NCBI RefSeq assembly: GCF_050699915.1
Contig: NZ_JBOHGA010000136.1
Coordinates: 1-16,884, forward strand
DNA from: Actinophytocola sp050699915
GTDB lineage: Bacteria > Actinomycetota > Actinomycetes > Mycobacteriales > Pseudonocardiaceae
DNA length: 16,884 bases
Direction of reading: 5' to 3'
Shown here: positions 1-6,674 of the stretch, piece by piece
Layout of the letters: each line of letters opens with the position of its first letter
How positions within the stretch are numbered: position 1 is the stretch's first letter
Made by a program: the position numbers and the translations under genes
Notes under the pieces: generated by a model
Told to the model about the DNA's origin: nothing
Database searches by the model: none
What the model saw: only the letters and a program-made list of their open reading frames with translations

Positions 1-281
1 CCCGCCGCCGTCAGGTGCATCGCGACGGCGCGGCCCGGTGTGGCTCGCCGGCTCGCGAGGCCCGACGCCTCGAGGGTGGCCACCATGCGCGCCGCCGCGG
101 GTTGGGTCAGGCCGACTCGCCGGCCCAGCTCGGTGACGCTCAGACCCGGCGCCGCACGCAGGACCAGCAGCGCCGCCGCGCCGCTCGTGCTCACGCCCGC
201 GGCCCGGGTCGCGCCGGCCAGCATCAGGTCCGTGACCGCCAGCGCGGTCGCACCCAGCAGGTTTGCCACCCTGTCATGCAT
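1..281 (-). CDS. MarR-type winged-helix transcriptional regulator (N-terminal part, truncated by window edge)
   Basis: The reverse strand encodes about 93 residues starting MHDRVANLLGATAL and running off the left edge. The segment LSVTELGRRVGLTQPAAARM (about residues 50-69) is a clear helix-turn-helix, followed by VATLEASGLASRR, the usual lead into a MarR wing. This matches the N-terminal half of MarR-like repressors of about 150 residues. The start at 281 lies inside a perfect inverted repeat (276-292), so the protein probably represses itself by binding over its own start region (inference). It is divergent from a TetR gene. The effector and other targets cannot be told because the C-terminal half and downstream genes lie outside the window. 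Confidence 0.8.
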   Translation of the reverse strand, partial: MHDRVANLLGATALAVTDLMLAGATRAAGVSTSGAAALLVLRAAPGLSVTELGRRVGLTQPAAARMVATLEASGLASRRATPGRAVAMHLTAA

Positions 282-292
282 GAGGCATGCAT
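276..292. promoter_or_regulatory. Perfect inverted repeat over the marR start, probable operator
   Basis: ATGCATG-AGG-CATGCAT is a perfect 7-bp inverted repeat with a 3-bp spacer. It overlaps the MarR start codon (281-279). MarR dimers typically bind short palindromes of this size at their own promoters, so this is the likely MarR site. No binding data; inference from symmetry and position. Confidence 0.6.
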
Positions 293-315
293 ACCCACTC
301 GCGGCCGATCGACAC

Positions 316-333
316 CTTGCTCAATCGAGCAAG
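316..333. promoter_or_regulatory. Perfect inverted repeat upstream of tetR, probable TetR operator
   Basis: CTTGCTC-AATC-GAGCAAG is a perfect 7-bp inverted repeat with a 4-bp spacer, ending 19 bp before the preferred TetR start at 353. TetR-family repressors commonly bind TTGCTC-like palindromes in front of their own genes. Its position argues that the TetR frame does not begin at the upstream ATG at 287, which would put both palindromes in or at the edge of coding sequence. Confidence 0.6.
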
Positions 334-352
334 AGTCAGCTTGGATGAGCAA

Positions 353-874
353 ATGCACCGCCGCTCGCAGATCGTCGAGGCCGCCATCGCCACGCTCGCC
401 GTAGAAGGGCTCGCCGGGACCTCGTTCGCCAAGATCGCCCGGACCGCGGGGCTCTCCAGCACCGGCCTCATCTCCTACCACTTCGCCGGCAAGCGCGAGC
501 TCATGGACAAGGTCGTCCGGGTCGTCACCGAGGAGCTCACCGACTTCGTCGACCGGCGAATGCACGAGGCCGAGGGGCCCGCCGCGCAGCTGCGGGCCTA
601 CATCGCCGCCAACGTCGAGTTCGCCGCCAAACACCACGCCAGGCTGCGCGCCGCCCGCGCGGTCGGCGGCAAGCCCATCGACACCGCCGGCGGCCTCGTC
701 GAGCTGCTGCGCGCCGGCCAGCTCTACGGCGAGCTGCGCTTCTTCGACACCGACGTCATGGCGACGGCCATCAGAGCCGCGCTCGATCGCGTCGCCAACG
801 ACCCGGAGATCGACCCGATCCAATACGCCGACGAGCTGGCGACGATCTTCGAGCTCGCCACCCGCGGCGCGTAG
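353..874 (+). CDS. TetR/AcrR family transcriptional regulator
   Basis: A 173-residue protein beginning MHRRSQIVEAAIATLAVEG. Residues 1-50 form a TetR N-terminal domain: IVEAA helix, then TSFAKIARTAGLSSTGLISY as helix-turn-helix, then HFAGKRELMDKVV, the usual helix-4 motif. The C-terminal helical ligand-binding part is family-specific and gives no substrate clue. The start at 353 is preferred because GGA at 343-345 can serve as ribosome-binding site and because the palindrome at 316-333 then lies upstream. TTG at 341 and ATG at 287 are in-frame alternatives (287 would give 195 residues). Divergent from a MarR gene; likely autorepressed. The regulated genes are not evident in the window. Confidence 0.88.
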   Translation: MHRRSQIVEAAIATLAVEGLAGTSFAKIARTAGLSSTGLISYHFAGKRELMDKVVRVVTEELTDFVDRRMHEAEGPAAQLRAYIAANVEFAAKHHARLRAARAVGGKPIDTAGGLVELLRAGQLYGELRFFDTDVMATAIRAALDRVANDPEIDPIQYADELATIFELATRGA

Positions 875-908
875 CCCCCGAGAGTCGCTGCATCGGTTGT
901 GCATCGAA

Positions 909-914
909 TAGGCT
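909..914 (+). promoter_or_regulatory. Putative -10 element (TAGGCT) of the GAF-ANTAR gene
   Basis: TAGGCT, a good fit to the actinobacterial housekeeping -10 (TANNNT), lies 31 bp before the ATG at 946. The same hexamer occurs before the genes at 6675 and 8346. No convincing TTGACA-like -35 was found at 16-18 bp spacing. A GGAAGG ribosome-binding site follows. Confidence 0.4.
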
Positions 915-945
915 TGCGGGCAGATCGCGACCGGAAGGACCGGAC

Positions 946-1644
946 ATGGCTCCCGACGGCCAACCCGACGACCTGGCCACCGCACTCGCCCAGATGGCGC
1001 GTGACCTGCTCGTACAGGAGACGGTGCAGCAGACGCTGGACCGGATAGTCGAGCATGCCGTGACACTGGTCGACGGGTGCGAGCACGCAGGCGTGCTCGC
1101 GATCGAGTCCGGTGAGCTGCGCACGCTGGCCGCGACGGCCGACCTGGCCCGCGAGTCGGACCGGCTCCAGGTCGAGCTCGGCGAGGGGCCGTGCTTCGAC
1201 AGCACGCTGCGCGAGGAGCAGGTCTACCGCATCGTGGACATGACTACCGAACAGCGCTGGCCGCACTACGCGCCCAAGGCCGTCGCGCTGGGCATCGGTA
1301 GCTCGATGGGCTTTCTGTTGTACACCCGGGAACAAAACCTCGGCGCGCTGAACGTCTACGGCGGCAGCCGCAAGGCGTTCACCGAGCACTCCGAGCACGT
1401 CGGCTGGCTGCTCGCCTCGCACGCGGCGGTGGCGTTCGCGAGCGCGCGGTCGGACGCGCAGCTGCAGCAGGCCATCGCCAGCCGGCAGGAGATCGGCGAG
1501 GCGCTCGGCATCGTGATGGAGCGGCACAAGGTCTCCGAGCAGCAGGCGTTCGATCTGCTGCGCCGCCACTCCCAGGAGCGCAACATCAAACTGCGCGAAC
1601 TGGCCAGGCAGCTCACCGAGTCGGGCGAGCTGCCTGGCCAGTAG
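946..1644 (+). CDS. GAF and ANTAR domain-containing regulator
   Basis: 232 residues. Residues about 20-165 fit a GAF sensory domain (QTLDRIVEHAVTLVDGCEHA, then LGEGPCFDSTLREEQVYRIVD and GFLLYTREQNLGALNVYG, the usual core strands). Residues about 170-225 fit an ANTAR RNA-binding domain (QAIASRQEIGEALGIVMERH, then QAFDLLRRHSQERNIKLREL with the conserved helical spacing). ANTAR proteins bind two-hairpin RNA and prevent early termination of transcription; in actinobacteria GAF-ANTAR proteins are common stand-alone regulators. Ligand and RNA targets are unknown. The ATG has a GGAAGG ribosome-binding site. The last 16 codons and the stop form a strong stem-loop (1599-1642). Confidence 0.9.
   Translation: MAPDGQPDDLATALAQMARDLLVQETVQQTLDRIVEHAVTLVDGCEHAGVLAIESGELRTLAATADLARESDRLQVELGEGPCFDSTLREEQVYRIVDMTTEQRWPHYAPKAVALGIGSSMGFLLYTREQNLGALNVYGGSRKAFTEHSEHVGWLLASHAAVAFASARSDAQLQQAIASRQEIGEALGIVMERHKVSEQQAFDLLRRHSQERNIKLRELARQLTESGELPGQ
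1599..1642. terminator. Bidirectional terminator-like stem-loop inside the 3' end of the GAF-ANTAR gene
   Basis: ACTGGCCAGGCAGCTC (1599-1614) and GAGCTGCCTGGCCAGT (1627-1642) are perfectly complementary, giving a 16-bp stem with a 12-nt loop. The right arm ends on the T of the TAG stop codon. The convergent DUF3618 gene ends at 1649, so the element would serve both strands. No T-tract follows, which is common for actinobacterial terminators. Confidence 0.65.
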
Positions 1645-1648
1645 CGGG

Positions 1649-1993
1649 TCAGCGCTTACGGATCTTCAGCCAGATCAGCAGCACCGCGAACAGGGCCGCG
1701 AGGCCGCCGAGTGGGATCGCGGGGCGCTGCGACATGGTCGTCCACGCCGGCCGCACCCGCTCGGCCACCGGGTCCGGCAGCTTGCTCACCAGCTCGTCGC
1801 CGCCGGTCTGGATCGCTTCGGCACGCTGCTTCGCCGCGGTCCGCACCCGGCTCTTGACGTCGGCCTTCGCGCCCAGGGCCGCCACGGTCTCGGCGAGCTC
1901 CTGACGGGTCAGCTCGGCGTCGGTGCGCAGGGCCTCGTCCGTCGGCTCCGCGCCGGTCGTCGTCGTGCGATCGTCGTGCTCGTGGGTCGTCAT
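1649..1993 (-). CDS. DUF3618 domain-containing small membrane protein
   Basis: 114 residues. The N-terminal 25 are hydrophilic and Thr/Asp-rich, then RTDAELTRQELAETVAALGAKADVKSRVRT is the DUF3618 signature (residues about 24-55), and a single C-terminal transmembrane segment (about 93-110) ends with the positive tail KIRKR. DUF3618 proteins occur next to Holin-X/YqjE-like genes in actinobacteria; biochemical function is unknown, with a role in the envelope or stress response suspected. Its ATG overlaps the TGA of the upstream gene by 4 bp (ATGA, 1990-1993), so the two are translationally coupled. It shares the upstream stress-like promoter. Confidence 0.88.
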   Translation of the reverse strand: MTTHEHDDRTTTTGAEPTDEALRTDAELTRQELAETVAALGAKADVKSRVRTAAKQRAEAIQTGGDELVSKLPDPVAERVRPAWTTMSQRPAIPLGGLAALFAVLLIWLKIRKR

Positions 1994-2409
1994 CGCTTCG
2001 CCGCCTCCTTGACCACCTGGATGTCCTCCTTGGCGCTGTCCACCGCGTCGGACGGCATCGGGGCGCTGCGGCGGAACTGCTTCTTCGCCACCAGTGCGGC
2101 CACCCCGGCGGCCAGCAGCACCACGGCGCCGACGATCATCGCCGCGACCCACGCGGGCAAGGCCAGGGCGAGCAGCAACACGAGGCCGGCGAGCACGATC
2201 GCCAGCCCATAGCCGGCCAGCACCCCGGCGGCACCGATGCTCGCCGCGCCGATGCCGGCGTGCTTGGCCTTGTCCTGCGCCTCGTGCACGGCGAGGCGGA
2301 CCTCGGTGCGGGCGAGGTGGCTGAACTGTTCGGTCAGGTCGCGCACCAGCTCGGCGGTTGACTTCTCGCTCGCCGGCTTGTGAGCACCGACATCCGAAAT
2401 CGAGCTCAT
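1990..2409 (-). CDS. Phage holin family / DUF1469 (YqjE, Actinobacterial Holin-X) membrane protein
   Basis: 139 residues beginning MSSISDVGAHKP. An amphipathic stretch (STAELVRDLTEQFSHLARTE) is followed by two adjacent hydrophobic helices at about 52-75 and 80-105, then a charged tail. This is the layout of the Holin-X superfamily III/DUF1469 proteins. Despite the name these are chromosomal membrane proteins and not evidence of a prophage; function is unknown. The start at 2409 is chosen for its GGAGGA ribosome-binding site 7 bp upstream; an in-frame extension to 2490 would run through the promoter. First gene of a two-gene operon with DUF3618. Confidence 0.85.
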   Translation of the reverse strand: MSSISDVGAHKPASEKSTAELVRDLTEQFSHLARTEVRLAVHEAQDKAKHAGIGAASIGAAGVLAGYGLAIVLAGLVLLLALALPAWVAAMIVGAVVLLAAGVAALVAKKQFRRSAPMPSDAVDSAKEDIQVVKEAAKR

Positions 2410-2438
2410 CAGTTTTCCTCCATCCTTCTGACCAGGGA

Positions 2439-2463
2439 CTACCCCGCGTCGGGGGGTGAAAAC
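2439..2463 (-). promoter_or_regulatory. Stress-sigma (SigB/SigF/SigH-type) promoter of the DUF1469-DUF3618 operon
   Basis: On the minus strand GTTT (2463-2460) and GGGTAG (2444-2439) are separated by 15 bp, close to the GTTT-N14..16-GGGTA(A/T) consensus of actinobacterial general-stress sigma factors. The -10 lies 29 bp before the start at 2409. Inference from motif only. Confidence 0.5.
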
Positions 2464-2466
2464 GGG

Positions 2467-2490
2467 GTTTAGCCGGGCTCGTGGGGGCAA
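2467..2490 (+). promoter_or_regulatory. Possible stress-sigma-type promoter of the flavodoxin-fold reductase
   Basis: GTTT (2467-2470) and GGGCAA (2485-2490) are separated by 14 bp; GGGCAA differs by one base from GGGTAA. It lies 38 bp before the ATG at 2529 and diverges from the better match on the other strand. Confidence 0.35.
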
Positions 2491-2528
2491 CGACTCCGAG
2501 CCGACCGCAAACCGAAGAGGAGCCAGCC

Positions 2529-3152
2529 ATGCGGGCAGTGATCCTGAATTGCACGCTCAAGCAAAGTCCCGAGCCGTCGAACACCCAGGTACTCGCGGAC
2601 GTGGTGGCCGAGGGGCTACGTGAGCGGGACGTCGAGGTCCGGTCGTTTCGCGTCGTCGACCACGTCGTGCCGCCCGGCATCTCGACCGACATCGGGGACA
2701 ACACCGACCACTGGCCGCGGCTGCACGGCGAGCTGCTCGACGCCGAGATCCTGATCGTGGCCACGCCGACCTGGCTCGGCCGTCCCTCGTCGATCGCCCA
2801 GCGGGTGCTGGAGCGGATGGACGGGATGATGTCGGAGACCGACGACGACGAGCGGCCGGTGGCCTACAACCGCGTCGCCGGCGTCGTGGTGACCGGCAAC
2901 GAGGATGGCGCACACCACGTGATCTCCGAGGTGACCGGAGCGCTCTGCGACATCGGATACACGGTGCCGGGCCAGGCGTGGACCTACTGGAACATGGGGC
3001 CGGGACCTGGCCCGAGCTACTCCGACACGGACCACGGCCACGAGTGGTCGCACAAGACCGCGAGGGCGATGGCGCACAACCTGCACGGCGTCGCCACCGC
3101 GCTGCAGAAGCTGCCGCTCGGACCTCCGCCGGGGGAGGAGCCGGTCACCTGA
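2529..3152 (+). CDS. Flavodoxin-fold NAD(P)H-dependent oxidoreductase
   Basis: 207 residues starting MRAVILNCTLKQSPEPSNTQ, the first strand and phosphate-binding loop of an FMN-dependent flavodoxin-like fold. VATPTWLGRPSSIAQRVLER (about residues 77-96) is the second FMN-binding loop, and GVVVTGNEDGAHH lies where the third loop is expected. Such proteins reduce quinones, nitro compounds or FMN at the expense of NAD(P)H; the substrate cannot be told. The start at 2529 has GAGGAG about 8 bp upstream. A possible stress-type promoter precedes it, which would fit an oxidative-stress role (inference). The family name is secure, the function general. Confidence 0.82.
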   Translation: MRAVILNCTLKQSPEPSNTQVLADVVAEGLRERDVEVRSFRVVDHVVPPGISTDIGDNTDHWPRLHGELLDAEILIVATPTWLGRPSSIAQRVLERMDGMMSETDDDERPVAYNRVAGVVVTGNEDGAHHVISEVTGALCDIGYTVPGQAWTYWNMGPGPGPSYSDTDHGHEWSHKTARAMAHNLHGVATALQKLPLGPPPGEEPVT

Positions 3153-3156
3153 CTCG

Positions 3157-3510
3157 CTAGCGCAGCACGCAGAACTCGTTGCCCTCCGGGTCGGTCAGCA
3201 CCACCCAGTGCCAGTCCGGCTCGTTCGCGACCACCCTCGCGCCGAGCCCGACCAGACGCTCCACTTCGGACTCCTGAGTGTCCGAAGCCGACGCGATGTC
3301 CAGGTGCAGCCGGTTCTTCACCGACTTCGTCTCCGGCACCGGCTGGAAGAGCAGGGCCGGCTCGTCGCCGTTGCCGATCTCGATGTACTCGGTGCCGCGC
3401 GAGTCCGTCCACCGCTTGACGACCTCGTAGCCCAGCGCCGCGCACCAGAAGTCGGTGAGCAGTGCGGTGTCCCGGCAGTCGACGGCAAGGCATCTCACTC
3501 GGCTGACCAT
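3157..3510 (-). CDS. VOC family (glyoxalase-like) protein
   Basis: 117 residues from ATG 3510 (GTG at 3516 would add two). One vicinal-oxygen-chelate domain: VSRVRCLAVDCRDTALLTDF at the start with FWCAALGYEV, NRLHLDIAS in the middle and VVLTDPEGNEFCVLR at the end are the paired beta-alpha-beta-beta-beta signatures of the glyoxalase-like (PF18029-type) subfamily. Members include lyases, dioxygenases and resistance proteins; the substrate is unknown. It starts 4-10 bp after the antiporter stop on the same strand, so they are probably co-transcribed, with no strong ribosome-binding site. It converges with the flavodoxin-fold gene with a 4-bp gap. Confidence 0.85.
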   Translation of the reverse strand: MVSRVRCLAVDCRDTALLTDFWCAALGYEVVKRWTDSRGTEYIEIGNGDEPALLFQPVPETKSVKNRLHLDIASASDTQESEVERLVGLGARVVANEPDWHWVVLTDPEGNEFCVLR

Positions 3511-3520
3511 GTCCACGACG

Positions 3521-4762
3521 CTAGTCGCGCACCCGCTCGTGCGCTCCGTGACGCTCGAGCCACGACATCGCCGGGCCCGACGAGATTCCGTGCACGAGCA
3601 CCGACAGCGCCACCGCGAGCGCGGCCGTGCGCCACAGCGAGTCCGTGGCGAGGGACGAGGCGAACGCGAGGTAGAAGAACGTGCCGATGCCGCGCACGCC
3701 GAAGAACGCGACCGCCGCGGTGGCCGGCCCGGTCGTCGGCGCGCCGATCAGGGCGAGCCCGCCGAACAGCGGCCGCACCACGAGTACCGCCAGCGCGGCG
3801 ACCACCACCTCGCCGACCCGCAGGCCGGCGAGCAGCCCGCCGCCCAGCGCGACCCCGAGGGCGACCAGCGCCACGGTCACGAACAGCCGCTCCAGCTGCT
3901 CGCCGAACTCGTGGAGCACCGCGTGGTAGCCGTGTGAGCGCTCGCTCGCCCGCACCACCGCCGCGGTCACGAACACGGCCAGGAACCCGTAGCCGCCGAC
4001 CAGCTCGGAGAGCGCGAACGGGAGGAACGCGATCACCAGTACCACCAGGCCGTCGGAGTACTCGCCCAGCCGGACCCGCTCGTGGCCGACGCGGAACATC
4101 AGCCAGCCGAGCAGCCGCCCGCACGCCCAGCCGATCGCGAGCCCGAGCACCAGCGGCACGAGCACCTCGGTCAGGCCCCAACCCCAGGGCGAGCCGGTGG
4201 GAGCCGCGAGGGCGAGTGCGCCGAGCACGAACGGCATGGCGAGCCCGTCGTTGAGGCCGGCCTCCGTCGTCAGCGTGAAGCGCACCTCGTTGTCCGGCCC
4301 GCGTTCCTGTTCGGTGTGCGGGGCCGGCACCTGGACGTCGCTGGCGAGCACCGGGTCGGTGGGCGCGAGCGCGGCGCCGAGCAGCAGCGCGGACGCCGCG
4401 TCGAGGCCCAGCACGCCGGCGCCGAGTCCGGCCACCGCCGCGACCGACAGCGGCATCGTGATCGCGAGGAGCCGCCATGTCGAGCTCCACGACCGCCAGC
4501 CCAGCATGCGGTCCGTCTTGAGCCCGGCACCGGCGAGCGCGACCAGCAGGCCGATCTCGGCGAATATCTCGACGGAGCCGGCGTGCTCGCGCGGGTCGAG
4601 TGCCGCCGACCAGGGCAGCAGGCCCAGCACGACGCCGACGGCCAGCAGCACGGCCGGCATCGACAGCGGCCGGTCGCGCAGCACGCGGGGGAGGACGGCG
4701 GCGAAGAGCGCGAGCAGGCCCGCGATGCCGAGGGTGATCACCACCTGCACGAATACCCGCAC
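3521..4762 (-). CDS. Cation:proton antiporter (CPA1/NhaP type)
   Basis: About 413 residues, very hydrophobic, with around a dozen predicted membrane helices. From the GTG start, APTDPVLASDV lies at about 133-143 and TTEAGLNDGLAMPFV at about 165-179; these carry the Asp residues of the transport site in Na+/H+ exchangers (PF00999). VRGIGTFFYLAF near residue 357 is the conserved Arg-Gly helix of NhaP-type members. It would exchange Na+ or K+ for protons in the cytoplasmic membrane. The start is uncertain: GTG 4762 is chosen because a longer frame to 4855 would run into the divergent gene at 4833 and its ribosome-binding site; GTG 4750 is also possible. It probably shares a transcript with the VOC gene. 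Confidence 0.87.
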   Translation of the reverse strand: MRVFVQVVITLGIAGLLALFAAVLPRVLRDRPLSMPAVLLAVGVVLGLLPWSAALDPREHAGSVEIFAEIGLLVALAGAGLKTDRMLGWRSWSSTWRLLAITMPLSVAAVAGLGAGVLGLDAASALLLGAALAPTDPVLASDVQVPAPHTEQERGPDNEVRFTLTTEAGLNDGLAMPFVLGALALAAPTGSPWGWGLTEVLVPLVLGLAIGWACGRLLGWLMFRVGHERVRLGEYSDGLVVLVIAFLPFALSELVGGYGFLAVFVTAAVVRASERSHGYHAVLHEFGEQLERLFVTVALVALGVALGGGLLAGLRVGEVVVAALAVLVVRPLFGGLALIGAPTTGPATAAVAFFGVRGIGTFFYLAFASSLATDSLWRTAALAVALSVLVHGISSGPAMSWLERHGAHERVRD

Positions 4763-4832
4763 CGACCGATGAGTACTCGGGCCGGCGGACGTTGTATCGG
4801 GTGACACCCCCTGACGTGCGAAGGAGCGTCTC

Positions 4833-5414
4833 ATGAGCAAGGTCGTGGCGCACATGTCGATGTCGCTGGACGGTTACGTCGCCGACCCGTCCGACGGCTG
4901 CGAGGAGTTGTTCGGCTGGTACGGCAACGGTGAGGTGGAGGTGCCGAGCAACGACCCGCGCTGGACGTTCCACGTGTCGGCGGCAAGCGCCCCGATGCTG
5001 CGCGAGGCGTTCGACGGCTGCGGCGCGCTCGTGTGCGGGCGTCGGCTGTTCGACCACACGAAGGGCTGGGGTGGCAACCACCCGACGGGCGCGCCCCTGT
5101 TCGTGGTGACCCACCGCCCGATCGTCGACTGGCCCCACCCGGTCACGTTCGTCACCGACGGTGTGGCGAGCGCGATCGAGCAGGCGAAGCAGGTGGCCGG
5201 CGACAAGGTCATCGCGGCGGCGAGCACCACGGTCGTCCAGCAGTGCCTGGACCTCGACCTACTGGACGAGATCCAGGTGAACCTGGTCCCGGTGCTGATG
5301 GGCGAGGGCATCCCGTTCTTCCCGAACCTGACGAGGACCCCGGTACGTCTCACGGACCCGGAAGTGATCGCGGGCAAGGGCGTCACCCACCTCCGCTACC
5401 AGGTCGAACACTGA
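4833..5414 (+). CDS. Dihydrofolate reductase family protein (RibD C-terminal domain)
   Basis: 193 residues starting MSKVVAHMSMSLDGYVADPS, the first strand of the RibD/DHFR-like fold. CGALVCGRRLFDHTKGW, LFVVTHRP and IAAASTTVVQQCLDLDLLDE follow in the family order, and IQVNLVPVLMGEGIPFFP ends the fold. These stand-alone proteins bind NADPH and probably reduce a small molecule; they are not true folate reductases and the substrate is unknown. The ATG has a good AGGAG ribosome-binding site. A second family member lies at 11195-11782 but is clearly different in sequence, so this is not a recent duplication. Confidence 0.87.
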   Translation: MSKVVAHMSMSLDGYVADPSDGCEELFGWYGNGEVEVPSNDPRWTFHVSAASAPMLREAFDGCGALVCGRRLFDHTKGWGGNHPTGAPLFVVTHRPIVDWPHPVTFVTDGVASAIEQAKQVAGDKVIAAASTTVVQQCLDLDLLDEIQVNLVPVLMGEGIPFFPNLTRTPVRLTDPEVIAGKGVTHLRYQVEH

Positions 5415-5497
5415 CCGACCCGAGACTGGACACGTCGAAACCGCTCGGCTGAGAAGACTCTGGACAAGATCGGGCCGTTTCGGCGAAAGTCTGGTGG

Positions 5498-6631
5498 GTG
5501 AACGGACAGCGTCTTCCCCACGTCGACAACGTGAAGACCGCGCTGGTCGCCTGGGTCATCGGGGGGCACGCCCTGCTCGGCTACACCGCGGTGGGCGGGT
5601 GGCCGTACGACGAGGTCAACGAGACCACCTTCGTGCCCGGCGTGGAGGTTGCCCTCGTCGCGCTCATCGGGCCCTCCGGGCTGTTCATCATCGGCGGGTT
5701 CTTCTTCCTCGCCGGGCTGTTCACGCCGCGTTCGCTCGAGAAGAAGGGGCTCGGCCGCTTCATCGCCGACCGAACGCTGCGGCTGGGACTGCCCTGGGCG
5801 GCGTCGGCCTTCCTCGTCTGGCCGCTCACCATGTGGGTCGCCTACCGGGTCGCGGGCCACGACGAGTCGGTCCTCGAGGTGGTCACCCAGCGGTACCCGC
5901 TGCTCGACTCCGGCTCGCTGTGGTTCACGTTCGTGCTGCTGATCTTCTCCGTCGCCTACGCGGTCTGGCGCACCGCCGCACCGGCCGACCCGGACGCGGC
6001 GGCGCCGGGCACGGGTCAGCTCGTCGCGCTGGCCGCGGGCATCGCGCTCGCCTCGTTCCTCATCCGCCTCGTCTTCCCCGCCAAGAGCGGCCAGATCTTC
6101 GACCTCCACCTCTGGCAGTGGCCGCAGTGCGCCGCCATGTTCGCCCTCGGCGTCGCCTGCGCCCGGCACGGCTGGGCCCGCGAGGTCCCCGACCGCCTCC
6201 GCCGGCGCAGCGCACAGGTCGCCATCACCACGATCTGCCTCGTCCCCATCCTCGCCATCGCCGCCGGCGTCACCGACCTCGCCGCCGACATCGGGCCGTT
6301 CCTCGGCGGCTGGCGCTGGCAGGCCGCGGCGACCGCGCTCCTCGAGGGCGTTCTCGTCGTCTCCGGCTCGCTCTGGCTGCTCAGCCTCGCCCAACGCCAT
6401 CTGACCCAGCAGGGCCGCTTCGCCCGGGCCTGCTCGCGCGCGGCCTTCCCCGCGTTCGTCATCCAGGGCCCGATCCTGGTCCTCGCCGCGGTGGCGCTGC
6501 GCCCGCTCGCCGCGCCCGCCGAGGTCAAGGCTCCGCTGGTGCTGGCCATCGCCCTCGTCGGCTCGTTCTGGTTGTCCTGGCGCCTGGTCGCGCGCGCCGA
6601 GCCGGCCCGCGAGCGGCGGCACGCTGGGTGA
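5498..6631 (+). CDS. Acyltransferase family 3 integral membrane protein
   Basis: 377 residues with about ten hydrophobic helices. The opening RLPHVDNVKTALVAWVIGGHA matches the start of acyltransferase-3 proteins (PF01757), with the conserved His at the end of helix 1. RFIADRTLRLGLPWAAS after the second helix pair is the conserved Arg-rich loop of that family. Members move acyl groups onto cell-surface sugars, lipids or secreted metabolites; the acceptor is unknown and several family members have no known activity. The start GTG 5498 has no clear ribosome-binding site; GTG 5494 is out of frame. The gene stands alone, 83 bp after the reductase. Confidence 0.85.
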   Translation: MNGQRLPHVDNVKTALVAWVIGGHALLGYTAVGGWPYDEVNETTFVPGVEVALVALIGPSGLFIIGGFFFLAGLFTPRSLEKKGLGRFIADRTLRLGLPWAASAFLVWPLTMWVAYRVAGHDESVLEVVTQRYPLLDSGSLWFTFVLLIFSVAYAVWRTAAPADPDAAAPGTGQLVALAAGIALASFLIRLVFPAKSGQIFDLHLWQWPQCAAMFALGVACARHGWAREVPDRLRRRSAQVAITTICLVPILAIAAGVTDLAADIGPFLGGWRWQAAATALLEGVLVVSGSLWLLSLAQRHLTQQGRFARACSRAAFPAFVIQGPILVLAAVALRPLAAPAEVKAPLVLAIALVGSFWLSWRLVARAEPARERRHAG

Positions 6632-6640
6632 CCGCGGGCA

Positions 6641-6646
6641 TAGGCT
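6641..6646 (+). promoter_or_regulatory. Putative -10 element (TAGGCT) of the kdgD-like gene
   Basis: TAGGCT is 28 bp before the ATG at 6675, with a GGGAG ribosome-binding site between them. A -35 is not obvious. If real, the decayed glucarate pair would still be transcribed. Confidence 0.4.
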
Positions 6647-6674
6647 GAGCGCGGCTACGACAACGGGAGCCAGC

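Noticed and set aside
287..352. Upstream extension of the TetR gene to ATG 287
   Set aside because: It would begin inside the MarR palindrome and contain the TetR palindrome, adding residues before the normal start of the DNA-binding domain; no ribosome-binding site seen.
1990..2409. Prophage holin
   Set aside because: The family name contains holin, but no lysis or structural phage genes are present and the DUF3618 neighbour is a chromosomal actinobacterial pairing.
3120..3160. Terminator between the flavodoxin-fold gene and the VOC gene
   Set aside because: Only a 5-bp GC stem (CCTCC/GGAGG) could be found, too weak to report.
3495..5138. A 547-residue open frame on the minus strand
   Set aside because: Out-of-frame shadow of the antiporter gene; it crosses the divergent gene at 4833 and lacks hydrophobic helices or any family motif.
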